64,000 nt of DNA from Syngnathus acus (taxonomy: Eukaryota > Chordata > Actinopteri > Syngnathiformes > Syngnathidae). The position numbers and the translations under genes were made by a program. Numbering within the stretch: the first letter of the stretch is position 1; each line of letters begins with the position of its first letter. Below the pieces are notes generated by a model. The model was not told the DNA's origin. It ran no database searches and saw nothing but the letters and a program-made list of their open reading frames with translations. Positions 39,996-52,387 of this stretch are shown here, piece after piece. The stretch covers positions 15,551,976-15,615,975 of the forward strand of contig NC_051089.1 of assembly GCF_901709675.1 (NCBI RefSeq). The letters run 5' to 3'.

Positions 39996-40210
39996 AGGGG
40001 GCCGAATAATATTGCACGCCCCACTTTTCAGTTTTTTATTTGTTAAAAAAGTTTAAATTATCCAATAAATTTTGTTCCACTTCACGATTGTGTCCCACTT
40101 GTTGTTGATTCTTGACAAAAAATTAAACTTTTATATCTTTATGTTTGAAGCCTGAAATGTCGCGAAATGTTGAAAGGTTCAAGGGGACCGAATACTTTCG
40201 CAAGGCACTG
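39996..40210 (-). repeat. Right terminal inverted repeat of the Tc1-like element
   Basis: Begins immediately after the transposase stop codon ('gcaagggggccgaataat') and ends CAAGGCACTG before the TA. It differs from the left repeat by a handful of substitutions and one or two small indels. Confidence 0.9.
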
Positions 40211-40212
40211 TA

Positions 40213-41560
40213 TTTCCTAATAAGTATGAATGACAAGTAGTCATTTCCTGGCGGTGAGTCAAAAGCACTGTTTCTCCATGCCAAATTGCACAATGACATC
40301 ACTGGAAAAAACACAGCGCTGAGTTAGTAGACACTGGCAGACCTGTTCGGCTAAACCCGTATTTGTCAATTTTGTACTTGAGCTTCTGTGACCTTACCAA
40401 CACGGTGGGCGTGGAACGTTAGTACTAAAGCAGGGGTTGTCAACTGGTGGATCGCGCCCCTGTAGTGGTCCGTAGTGGTGTTGCAGGTTGTCCGCAAAAT
40501 TGGAAATGGAAAATAATTGTAACATTTTTAAAAATAAAATGGATTTATTATTTAGACTTGATTTATTTTCCAGCTAATTTTGTGAACAATCGAGTGACTT
40601 TTTCTGTGACTTCCTTTGAACAGGTTCCCCCCCTCCCCAAGCAAAGTTACAGAGGGATACTAATTCTAACAGGTCCTATTAGAATAAATCAACTTGTGAA
40701 AATAAGTACCCCTACTCCCATTTTAAAACGATGAACCCTAGACATCAACTGACTATTTCTCTTCTTGGGGGTGACTTGACTTGACTTGACTTGTGTTTTC
40801 ACCAAGTGTTGCAAATTTGAACAGGTTCCCTCCTCCCAAAGCAGCTATTTTATATTTTGCTCCCAGTAGAGCCTGGCATGCAGTGCCATTAATGGTAGCA
40901 TCAATTTATTTTTCTTTCCTGGGGTTTCACCAAGTGTTGAATAGGTTCGCCCCTCCCCAAGCAAAGTTACAACAAGCGTGGCTCGGTTATAGAATGATGC
41001 ACTTCAACTTGGGTTGAATCCTCAAGTCGATTTAGATTTGATTTATTTTCCAGCTAATTTGTTGGATTATTTACCCATCCAAATTGTGTCAAACGTATCT
41101 GGGATTCCCAAAATAGACATACAGATGCACATAAATAGCCTGTATAGGTTTTTAAATAATCGGTGCTAAATAAAATAATATTTCGCCAAAGCAGTGGTCC
41201 TCGAGTTGCTTCTTGGTTATAATGGTGGTCCCTTGGGCAACATTTGGCAATCGGTAGACATAAAATGAAATTTTTGAAACGGTTTGAATTAGTCAAAAGA
41301 TGTAGATATTACAAAAGAAAAAATATATATAATTTTTTGAATAGTTGATGGGTATTTTAATGACAAAATGTAGAATTTTGTTATAAACTATACTTTCGGT
41401 ATCCATAAATATCCGTCCGTCCATCTGTCTGTTTGTTCATTGTCTTGTGCGAAACGAGCAAGCACAAACGTAAACTAACTAGAATATTCTACGATTTTTT
41501 GGATTGACCGGTTACATTGTAACGTTACAACGTCTCAGCGGCGCCTCGGTTCCACCCTTT
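40213..41560. repeat. Intergenic, mosaic of repeated blocks and hAT-like relics
   Basis: CAGGGGTTGTCAACTGGTGG at 40,431 resembles a hAT terminus. Blocks recur within about 600 bp: 'gatttattttccagctaattt' near 40,559 and 41,039; 'ccctccccaagcaaagttaca' near 40,629 and 40,951, with a variant near 40,824; 'caccaagtgttg' near 40,800 and 40,927. A short (ACTTG)n run is at 40,772-40,792. No gene. Confidence 0.5.
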
Positions 41561-41640
41561 GAGAGGAGGGTCAGTGACGTAATCCTTTACGCCCTTAACA
41601 AGTGACGCTCAAGCTTAAAAGCTCAGTCACGTCTTGAGAG
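41561..41640 (+). promoter_or_regulatory. fth1: Ferritin heavy chain core promoter region
   Basis: Contains a CRE/ATF-like TGACGTAA at 41,575-41,582 and a TATA-like CTTAAAAGC near 41,614, just upstream of the IRE-bearing first exon. The assignment is by position. Confidence 0.4.
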
Positions 41641-41651
41641 CGGACAGTGAA

Positions 41652-41685
41652 GGTTACCTGCTTCAACAGTGCTTGAACGGCAACC
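41652..41685 (+). promoter_or_regulatory. fth1: Iron-responsive element (IRE) in ferritin 5' UTR
   Basis: Hairpin with the canonical six-base loop CAGTGC (41,667-41,672), a five-pair upper stem TTCAA/TTGAA, the conserved bulged C region (CTGC) and a lower stem GGTT/AACC. When iron is low, IRP1/IRP2 bind this RNA structure and block translation of ferritin. Its place in a non-coding first exon (ending 41,872 at AAG|GTAAG) matches vertebrate ferritin genes. Confidence 0.95.
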
Positions 41686-42335
41686 TTTCATCTGTCTTTA
41701 TTTCATCGCTAAAACCAAAAGAACAGGATTTAAAGGAAAAAAAGAAGCTCCTGGTTGACTTTGTTTTCGAAAAATTGCTTTCTCTCGCAGGCTAAACAAT
41801 TTGTTTTGCTAACGTCGCGCATTATTTGAAGCATTTCGACATTTTCGCAAACAAAGACCGCTCACGATTAAGGTAAGAACACTATTTGTAATTGTATGTC
41901 TTTTTCGATTCACGCCATCTGCAATGCGGTTGTTTATATGTCGTCACTGAGGCCTTGGCGCAGCGTCGGCCTTGTTGCTAGCGTGTTTATTCCAACAGCT
42001 TCCGTCGATCGTCGACGACGTTTTTCTTTAATCTCTTTGAAATGCAAAGAATAGAAACCTTTATTTTTATCGCAAATAAAGGAAGTGATGTTAATGGACA
42101 ATAAAAATTTGAGATTGTTTTGCACGTGTGCCTGTAATTAAATTTAGCGCGGTTATGTAATAAAGAAACGTTCTATAAAGTTTTAGAATATACATTTTGC
42201 CAATTAAGTACACTTGCACAACTAAGCACTATTTTTAAAAAAATGTTTGAAAAACTCCGAGCAGTTTATTCTAATCTTTTATACAGTCCTAGATTACAGC
42301 TCAAATTTGAGTAGCATGTGTTTAATAAAGACTAA

Positions 42336-43681
<1,346 letters not shown>

Positions 43682-44045
43682 ATCCCTCCACATTGCTTTG
43701 TTTACATCTTCATTTGTGTTTGAAGATGTTGAAGCCATCGTTATGCTTTTGGCCAGTATGTTAGTAATTTAGTGACTTATCCTCCATGATAACCTTGCTT
43801 AAATGAACTTGTGCTCTCTGAATTAGTTTTGTGACATGGCTTGCTGTACCTGGCACCACCCGGCCTCATTATGGTATTCATAACTAATGTTTGACACTGC
43901 GAGGTGTCGATCAGACCAAATAAACCACCTGAAAGATGATTTGTCACCTGTGTAGTGTGTTGCCTGCAGAAGAAAAACAATGCACTGAACTAAGCTCCAC
44001 ACCAAATGTACAAGTTCACTAAAGTCTAAACCAAAATCAAATAAA

Positions 44046-45985
44046 GTAACTGATTCCATTTTAGAATAATGAAAGTATCAACTTAGGATAAATTGTGCTT
44101 TTGTTAGTGAAGGTAGCAAGAAAAAAAAGTTAAAGCCATCAGTCACTCTTTAAAAGAGTTGACTGGGAATAAAGGTTGCTTAATGGTCCCATAATTATAC
44201 TTGGTTGCACCATCAACTATACTACTTGGGAAAATAAAGGAATTTGATGAATGAAATACTAAGGTGGAACTTCTGTCCCTTTTCCATTACCTGGCAATAG
44301 AAATAATTATCCAGGTGTATGGGATGTTAAATTTTGGGTTATTTAATCCTAGAACAGTAACATTTAGTTTCACCAAAACAATTCTTGTCATGTAATTTTC
44401 ATTGTGTTGCTGATGTCTGAGCTGCATGGGTCCTTTGGTAGTTCCACTGATGCCATAAATTGTATCAGAGTCCCTCCCTAACATTTTTGTTCTTGTCAAG
44501 AGATGCATTTGGGTGATTTTTACCCAGCATGAGTGATAACATTTTATGACTGAAATTTAAAATCTGGCACTGTCAGGTCTAAGTACCATCAGACATTAAA
44601 CCACATGCTGGAAGGAAGAGAAGACAACCAGAACAGGTTTACTCGCGAGAACGATAAAGGAACCTCAGTTACAATCTCCATCAATTCTGAGTCCTTACTT
44701 CACGTGCTCCTTTTTTTTTTTTTTAATGTGTTGGCTGCCCTGGTTACAGAGGCGTTGCTACACTAAAGGGAGGGGGATTGTGTCTGTAGCAACGCTGATT
44801 AGCTAAGGAATGTAGTGTGGTGTGAATTAGCACTTCATTGTCGGCCCGTGACCCCCGCAGAATTTGTCCTCTTTCCTCAACCAGCTGTCTTCCCCCATGG
44901 TTGGCTGACTCGTCCTCGATTGTGATCAGATAACTTGAATTGCCGCTTTCCTGTGGAACAATGCAACTAAACCTTTGCTAACTTTATCTACTTGGTAAAT
45001 TAACACACAATAATAATGAGTAACTTGTCCTAAACACTTCAACACACATTAAGTAAATGTGAGGTAACTGGTATGCAGTTCCTGAAACAAACATTGAGTA
45101 AATATGGGATAACTTGTATGCAACTACTTCAAACTATATATAACACTTAACAAAGAAAACCAGTTCTGATCAACAACAATCTATGAACCAAACCTACAGT
45201 TAACTAAAAGGAATGAAGTTTCTTTGAACCAAACAAAGAACATTTCACCTATGCAAATAAGCTCTGCTCATTGTTAGTGAAGGCCTCTTACAGGAACAAA
45301 AACACACAGACAACATAAGGACAGGAAGGATACATATGGCTGACAGGGATCAAAAGACATCCCTGTCACTAAAGAGGAAGAACCTAGATAAAAGGAAAGT
45401 CATAAACTCGTAAAGACAAGGCCTCCAGGTCTGGCAGGCCAAGGCTTCACTTAAATTATTCCAACAGGCACTTTTCAAGGGAATCAACATAAAGGCAACA
45501 CACATTCTCTGCACCATTGCATCCATAAGGTTCGGTCATTCAATGAGTATTTCATCCATTTTGTGCAAGATTTTAATTTTTTTTAACACTTGTTCATCTG
45601 TCACTACAACTCAATATTTGTTTACATGCACAGAATATAAATGCCAGAGACGCTTAAGTAATTCCATAAACAATTGAAAGGATGCAAAAGCCACAAACTT
45701 GGACAAGTTCATTGTGTACATTTATAGCCCAATTCTGAATATCCTATAAAAGGCCATCATCTCCTCACATGCACACTCACCAAGTAGTTAATTCAACACA
45801 TGATTTTTGTGAAATGCGTTCAAACATACCTCTACTGAAATTTCATGTTCAATGCTAGCTTGTTGTGTTCGGACCTGGTGGAGGCTCTGCCGAACCCCTG
45901 AGACCGACTCACCGATCGAACCCAGGTTATGAACCACTGCTCTAGAATATATATAAGGCTCAACAAAGAGGGCTCGTGATCTTTG
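44046..45985. other. Intergenic between fth1 and mcee
   Basis: No gene recognised. Contains two sharp hairpins (44,752-44,795 and 45,341-45,368). It also has a short internally repetitive stretch, 'agtaaatgtgaggtaactggtatgcag' and relatives (45,010-45,140). Near 45,865-45,945 is a repeat fragment ('ggacctggtggaggctctgccgaacccc') that looks like a hAT-type terminus. A reversed ATTAAA at 45,572 might end mcee transcripts. Confidence 0.4.
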
Positions 45986-47543
45986 TTATGCTTCCTCCAG
46001 CTCCACTAATACACCGTCACAGTCTTTGGGATGAAGAAACATCACTGGTTTCCCATGAGCTCCTATTCGTGGCTCTGGTGAAAGAGTTCTGATGTTCTTC
46101 ACTTTCAGGTCTTTGATTGCAGCTTTGATGTCATCAACCTGAAACAGATTACATATTCTGTTCCCCTCGTGTAAAAATGATCTCTGCTTGATTTATGGTT
46201 CTCCCATAATTTAATATCTTTAAAGTAAAAGTACACATTTTAGAATCATCTTGTAATTGAAACTGATATGGGGTGTAACGCTCTGCAGTACATTAACAAT
46301 GTATGTATTTTAATAAAAAGGTATAAACGGACATTTTTTTGAGAATGCAAAAAAAAAATCATTGTACCAGTATTGCTAACAATGTATGCATACAATACAA
46401 AGCTTTTCTTGACAGGTTCGACATGCACCATCATAAGCATGTCAGAGTATCCAGTTGTGATGCTTTAGGTCTATAAGAAGGGTCAACAAAATACACATGA
46501 TAATGCTCACCTCAATACAAATGTGGTGCATTCCTCCAGCTTTGTTCTTCTGCAAAAATCCAGAAATTGGGCTCTTCTCACCAAGCGGATGGAGAAGCTC
46601 CAACTTAGTGTTGCCAAGCTCTACAAACACTGTGTAGACACCATGCTCTGGTAGAGGCACCTTTTCACTCACTGTGGCCCCCAGGACATCTCGATACAAA
46701 GCTGTGGCCTTGTCCATGTCTGGGACAGCAATGGCAATATGATTCAGCTTTCCCAGATTCCACAGTGATCCAAGGCTACCCTGATGAAGGGATGCTGAGG
46801 TCGAATGTGCTCTTCGAAGTGTGAGATGGCAATAGCTTGAAAGACTGGAAACTTAAAGACCAACAGGACAAGAAGCTTGGGTGAATACATTATTTGTTTG
46901 TCAACTGGAGTTATAGTATGGTTTATTATGCATAGGTCACATTTCTCAGTTGAAAGAACATACAGTTGCATAAAGATAGAACGCGTAGATGAAGTCAATC
47001 GATATCCACAGACACAGTTCATGCTGTATGAATAAAGATGTATTGGTATAAAAATAAAAATGTATTTTGACACAGTAGTGGTCATACGGCATGGGCTTGT
47101 TGCTCCAATAGAAATATTAATATCAAAATGACCGAGCCAATTATCGCAAAATAAATACAAAAATATAAAATAATCATATTAATAACACGTACTTAACTTT
47201 AGGATAACTTGACAGCAACTCTTGACAGCCGCTCAATTGTTATATTCGCAGCAAATAAATTACTATTAATGGTTACCTGCTGAAAATGTTGACTAGAAAC
47301 GCCAACGTGTGCCCGAAAAGTACCGACAACCACATAAATAACAAACAAACAAAAAAACACTTAACGTCAACGTGTTTAAGAAAGCTCACGAATTGGTTGC
47401 ATTTTGTTCAAACCAGTTTGTTGCATAATGCATCGCCTTTCATGTGTAGCGTATCATAAAAAAAAAACATAAATAAGCCAATTGCCTAAATATATTTAAA
47501 CTTGTCAAAACCAACCTGCAACCTTCAGTAAAGCGGCCGCCAT
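45986..47543 (-). CDS. mcee: Methylmalonyl-CoA epimerase, mitochondrial
   Basis: Converts (2R)- to (2S)-methylmalonyl-CoA in mitochondrial propionate breakdown. Minus-strand exons in reading order: 47,543-47,516 (28 nt), 47,292-47,277 (16 nt), 46,844-46,511 (334 nt) and 46,138-45,986 (153 nt). They total 531 nt (176 residues, the human length). The VOC-fold metal ligands fall at the human positions: H50 (KLNHIAIAVPD), H122 (MHHICIEV) and E172 (LVELEEA). The C-terminal half contains IGAHGKPVMFLHPKDC. The Arg-containing N-terminus is a plausible mitochondrial presequence. The 16-nt exon is inferred: joining the first exon directly to the third would break the frame. Alternatively an in-frame ATG at 47,335 could start a longer exon (47,335-47,277), giving 181 residues. 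The catalytic part is certain, the 5' end is not. Confidence 0.92.
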
Positions 47544-47636
47544 TTTGGAACCCTAGTGACGGAACTAAAAAAACACCAAACGTTTCTCACAGAGCCTATT
47601 TACATGCGACGCACACATTTTCACGTGTGAGGAACG
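47544..47636. promoter_or_regulatory. Shared bidirectional promoter of mcee and mphosph10
   Basis: Only 93 bp separate the outer mcee ATG (minus strand, 47,543) from the mphosph10 ATG (plus strand, 47,637). Both 5' UTRs must fit in or overlap this space, unless mcee starts inside at 47,335. The two genes are also adjacent in human, so the head-to-head arrangement is old. No TATA box is seen, as usual for housekeeping bidirectional promoters. Confidence 0.7.
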
Positions 47637-50600
47637 ATGGCTGAAACAGACGAATGTATCACGTTGGAGGAATGTTTGAATAAACTTGACGTCAACACAC
47701 AGCATCCATATAATTTTCTGAGGCAAGTGCTAATTTTACAAACTGTTGTGGTTTCCTTTAACTTATCTCAAATTTGAATTGGAGGGTCTTTCGATCTTGC
47801 TAAGTGTTAGCTTAAGCTAACGATGCGAATATCTTTACGGTGACACTTCTACTTGCGTGTGTTGATTCAAGAACAGAATATGATCGAGTAATTATCTGTA
47901 GCTAGAAAAGATGGTGTTAGTTGCTGATACCGATCTCAGATGGGGTTTTGTCGTAGCACAGTGCAGTATATCGAATCAGGAGACATGTCTTTAAATTAAA
48001 AATGGAAGACTTGAACTACATTCTGTTGTATTTACATGTATTAATATTTTCACAAGATATAAATGTCACAGTGATGGGCAATTTAATGCTGGGTAAGGCC
48101 AAATCTACATTATTCCGTGATGTGCTGTGGTGCAGTGCAAAAATGGTTGAGTGGATTTTAATAACATGTAATGGCTCTCTGTTTTTATTGTTGCAGCCTT
48201 CAAGACAATGTGGCAGCGGACTTTACATCTCTCACCAAAACTCTTTATGACCTCCACAAATCCCAGGAGCCAGCAGAATATAACGGCAGCCCGCTTGTTC
48301 AGCTGGTGGTGGAAAGGTTTGATGAAGAACAAATCTGGCAGGAGCTAGAGCTGCAGAACTCTGCTGTATTAAAACACTTTAGAAATGCAATTGATGAGGC
48401 TTTGTCTGATGAGACGTTAGCGGTACTGGAAGAGGATGAGGAGATGGATGAAGAAACTGGGGATGAGGAAGGCGAGCCCGATGAAAATATGGAGGAAGAA
48501 GCTGACGAGAAGCTACGTGGGTTGAAGAAAATGGGGGACCATGACGCAGAAGATGACACAGATGAGGACTCTGATTTAGATTTTGACGTAGATGCCCTGG
48601 AGAAGCGGGAGAAACAAAAGAGGAAGCCCACAGAGAAACATTCCCAAATGAATGGCCTTTTCTCAGAAGTCGATGATAAATTCTTCCGCTTGTCAGAGAT
48701 GGAGTCATTTCTTGATGACATGGACAAGCGAGAAGCAAAGGAGAACGATGACGAAAACAATGTGGATTACTTTCAGAATCTGCCCTCAGATGAGGATGAC
48801 GATTTTGACCTTGAATTGCTCTCCAGCAGAAAGCCAAACAAAAACACCGTATGTATTGTTGCTTCTTTACATTATGATTTTTAGGGACTTGTGAAATGTT
48901 TTTTTTATTTCAATTACTATTTTTCTTTATATTAACAGACGAGCTCCAGAGACCTTAAGTACAAGGACTACTTTACTGCTTCCGAAGGGGCTGATGCAGA
49001 CGAGCTGTTGGATAGTGAGGATGACAACATGCATGAGGACAAAGATGAAGAAGTAGATGATGATGATGATGATTCTGGCGAGGACTTTAACAATGAGTAA
49101 AACTGATCATTATATTTTTTTCTTTTGGATGTTTAAAATTTCAAGGGTCAAAACAGTTTGTCACAATATATTTGTTATCTGCCTTTTACAAGGAACGGAG
49201 ACATAAGCCGGGCAAAAGCTTCTCATAAAAAGGTGACTTTTAACCTTTCTGGAGATGAAAGCGAAGGGGAAGACCTTGAAGATATTTTGGGAGGAAAAAA
49301 CCCAAACTCCAAAAAATCTCAATCCCAATCATCACATGAGAAAATTCAAGAAAAGGTAATAGTAGTACATAGATTTTTGTGATGGGTTTAGCGCATAATG
49401 AAGCATTTGAAGATGCTCTCACATGACAACATTCTGCATTATACAATCATTAAAACAAATGCTCAACATTAGTGTAGTATTAAAACTACGTTAATTTGTT
49501 GTACAAATACAGTCGTAGTAATGGTGGGGACACAAATGTTAATTACACCTTCTGGTATCTAATAAAAGAGCATTTAATAGTTGTGCCTGTACCTATACAT
49601 GACCAGCATGGATAGATGAACAATGATACATTGTTTGTAGTAAATAAATAATTATTTTCAGGCCAATTAAGTGAAATTAGATTATTTCCCAGAGCATCGT
49701 GGTTACCATGGCAACAACATTCCTCACATCACTGCCTTTAGCTTGAATCAGTCAGTATAATTTCTTCGCTTGCTGTGTGTAGATGTCGCAGAAGATCAAG
49801 GACTTGGAGAAAGCGTCTCTTGCTTCAAAGTCATGGCAGTTGTCTGGAGAGGTGACAGCCCAATCACGCCCGGAGAACAGCATGCTTGAGGAAGATTTGG
49901 ACTTTGAGCAGGGATCTCGGAAGGGTAGGTGACACTCTGTGACATGGATGCGCTGGGTGTAATGGTGATAACAGTTCTATACTATGACTAGGTAGGGATG
50001 CACCAAAATGAAAATTCTTGGCCGAAACCGGGGGAAAAAAACTGTGCTAATGACTGGATCATTCTCTGCCATTTGGCTGTCAATTCAGATTTATTTATTT
50101 TTTTCCCTGCTCGATGCACATGTATATTTGATTGTGAGCTATACAATTGAGATTTTTTTTCCCCAAATCTTTCTTTTGGCAGTTGCCCAATGCTTTTGGT
50201 GCATTAATGTCACCTGTAGCGTACTATAAAGAAGGAAGGAGGCCACTGGCAGTATTGTATGACTACTTTCTTTTCTTCCTGTACATTATATAATACCACT
50301 TTTTTGGCAGCCACCCATTGGGGCAGCAACTGCAGTGATAGGGTACTGTTGATTTTTGTAACGGATCCCATTAGAAAAAGTAGAAAATTGTCCGAAACAA
50401 GACCACTCTGCATTGATAAATCATTTGAATAAATAATGAACAATTTTAATTTGACCATGAGATTTGCTCTGTTCCCTGTCAGCTCCTGCTATCACCGAGG
50501 AAACCACACTGCATCTGGAAGACATCATTAGACAGAGAATTAAAGACCAGGTCTCAATAAGTTGTTTTACAATGCTTTATCATTTTAGGTTCTGCTCTTT

Positions 50601-52287
50601 GCCTGCTTATGTAATGAAGTACTTTTTGACATTTGTTTCCCTAGGTGTTTGATGACGTGGTCCGAAAAGAGAAGCCCAAAGAGGACGTGTTTGAGTACAA
50701 GAAGAGACTCACGTTAGACCACGAGAAGAGCAAACAGAGTCTAGCAGAAATTTATGAGCAAGAATACCTCAAGCAAACACAGGTTCGGCATTTATCTCAC
50801 GTTGACCCTTTTGCAAATTCCTTTAATTTTTGTTTTGTGTTTTGTTTTTTAACTTTTTGACATCTTCATAATGATTTCAGGCACAGAAAGAGGAAGAGGA
50901 GAATCCAGCCCATGTAGAGATCCAAAAACTGATGGACACACTCTTCTTAAAGCTGGATGCGCTCTCCAATTTCCACTTCACACCCAAACCTGTAAGTTTT
51001 AATTTGAAGGCATGGCTATTGTGTTTCGGGCATATTCAGCAATGTTAACACATGAGATAGGAGGACTGAACAAAGAATACAAATATTCACAGTTATAGAT
51101 ACCATTTGAAACAAACAATGACACAAAGAGGCAAGATAGGAAAAATTACTGTTGCCAACTTTTCACCTCATACCGAGTGATTGAGCGCCGCACATCTACC
51201 GACGACGCACTGCATCCGAAAAACAGCTACCCTGTTTGTGTTTGCGGAGGTCACATTAGGCCTGCACAATATTGGAAAAACATGCTCTACAGTCGTTGAA
51301 TATATTGATTGCCAAATTTAACATGTACACACAAAAAGATGACTTTTTTTATTATCTACTGAAAGAATTACTACATGTTTTTCATGCAGCCAAATAGTCA
51401 AGTTTAATGTATTAGGTAAGAAACATTGTTTAGTATGAGGCAGGCCCTAAAACCTTGCTACTTGACCACTTGCTCACGTTTCCTTTGCTCCTTCAGTCTG
51501 TGCCTGAGGTGAAGGTGGTTTCCAACCTGCCGTCTATCACAATGGAAGAAGTGGCTCCAGTCACTGCCAGTGATGCTACACTGCTTGCACCAGAGGAAAT
51601 CAAGGTTTGGATTATATTGAATTTTTTTGCAAAAATGATGTGACTTTTTAAAAAATGTGTAAAATCCCTTCTTCCAACCAAAGGAGAAAACCAAAGCTGG
51701 TGATATCCTGGGTACCACAGAGAAGACATCAACAGACAAGAAGCGTGAGAGGCGACTTAAGAAGAAGGTGAAACATTTCAAAATAAAGGAGAAAGAAAAG
51801 AAAAAGAAGCTCAAAGAAGCCAGTCAAGCCAGCGAGACCAAAAAGCCATCCAAGGAGCAAGCAAAAGAAGACCTGAAGAAACTCACTAAAGGAGGCAAAG
51901 CTACTATACTCAAAGTGAGTGGCATTTTGAATGTTTATCTCAAATTCAATTTAGAAGTGCCACAAATCTGCTACAAAATATGACAATTGAAAAATTGCCA
52001 GCACATTTTACAAGGTAGGTACTGTGTAATTCAGATAAATTGTGTGCATGATGTACAGGTATGCAGGTGTGGTAGTTATGACAATATAAATGTGAAAATA
52101 TACATGACAAGCATGACTAATATTTTGACTCTTGTGTTAGGATGAGGGACGGGATAAAGCTCTGCGCTCCTCTCAAGCCTTCTTCTCTCAGCTGCAGGAT
52201 CAAGTGAAAAGTCAAATCAAAAGTGCCAAGGGGCAGCCTACAAAAAAGAAACAGAAAGAGGTTTCTGCCAGCAAACTCAAGTTATAG
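47637..52287 (+). CDS. mphosph10: M-phase phosphoprotein 10, U3 snoRNP component
   Basis: Nucleolar small-subunit processome protein (Mpp10) that works with IMP3/IMP4 in 18S rRNA processing. Eleven exons: 47,637-47,722, 48,197-48,848, 48,939-49,096, 49,193-49,355, 49,783-49,924, 50,483-50,550, 50,645-50,782, 50,881-50,991, 51,497-51,604, 51,684-51,914 and 52,141-52,287. They total 2,004 nt (667 residues). The N-terminal part includes [13 protein letters not shown] and [12 protein letters not shown]. The middle is very acidic (Glu/Asp runs, [12 protein letters not shown]). The conserved core carries [19 protein letters not shown] and [16 protein letters not shown]. The basic coiled tail ends SASKLKL. 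Intron 1 uses a GC donor (AG|GCAAGT); the rest are GT-AG. ATTAAA at 52,381 probably serves as the poly-A signal. Confidence 0.96.
49991..50210. mobile_element. hAT-like non-autonomous fragment in mphosph10 intron 5
   Basis: The left end TAGGGATGCACCAAAATGAA, followed by 'ttcttggccgaaacc', matches a familiar hAT-type terminus. The right end carries the inverted core TTTTGGTGCATTA near 50,194. No transposase is present. An 8-bp target duplication was not resolved. Confidence 0.5.
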
Positions 52288-52387
52288 TGACTGCCTCACT
52301 AATGTTGTGGCAGATAAATATATTGTACAGAGTCCAATTTTATTATTAACTTCAGTTTTTGAAATCTTGAAGATGTTTTTATTAAAA

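Larger units (their letters stand above)
38580..40210 (+). mobile_element. Complete Tc1-like DNA transposon (1,631 bp)
   Basis: Flanked by TA on both sides (38,578-38,579 and 40,211-40,212), the expected Tc1/mariner target duplication. Terminal inverted repeats of about 215 bp (38,580-38,796 and 39,996-40,210) start CAGTGCCTTGGGAAAGTATT on the left and the inverted CAGTGCCTTGCGAAAGTATT on the right, and remain highly similar throughout. Between them lies one uninterrupted transposase gene. The long, little-diverged repeats and intact frame suggest a fairly recent insertion, between rplp2/tRNA and fth1. Confidence 0.95.

Noticed and set aside
48299-48837. Two minus-strand frames of about 150 codons, one Ser-rich
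   Set aside because: Antisense shadows of the acidic exon 2 of mphosph10.
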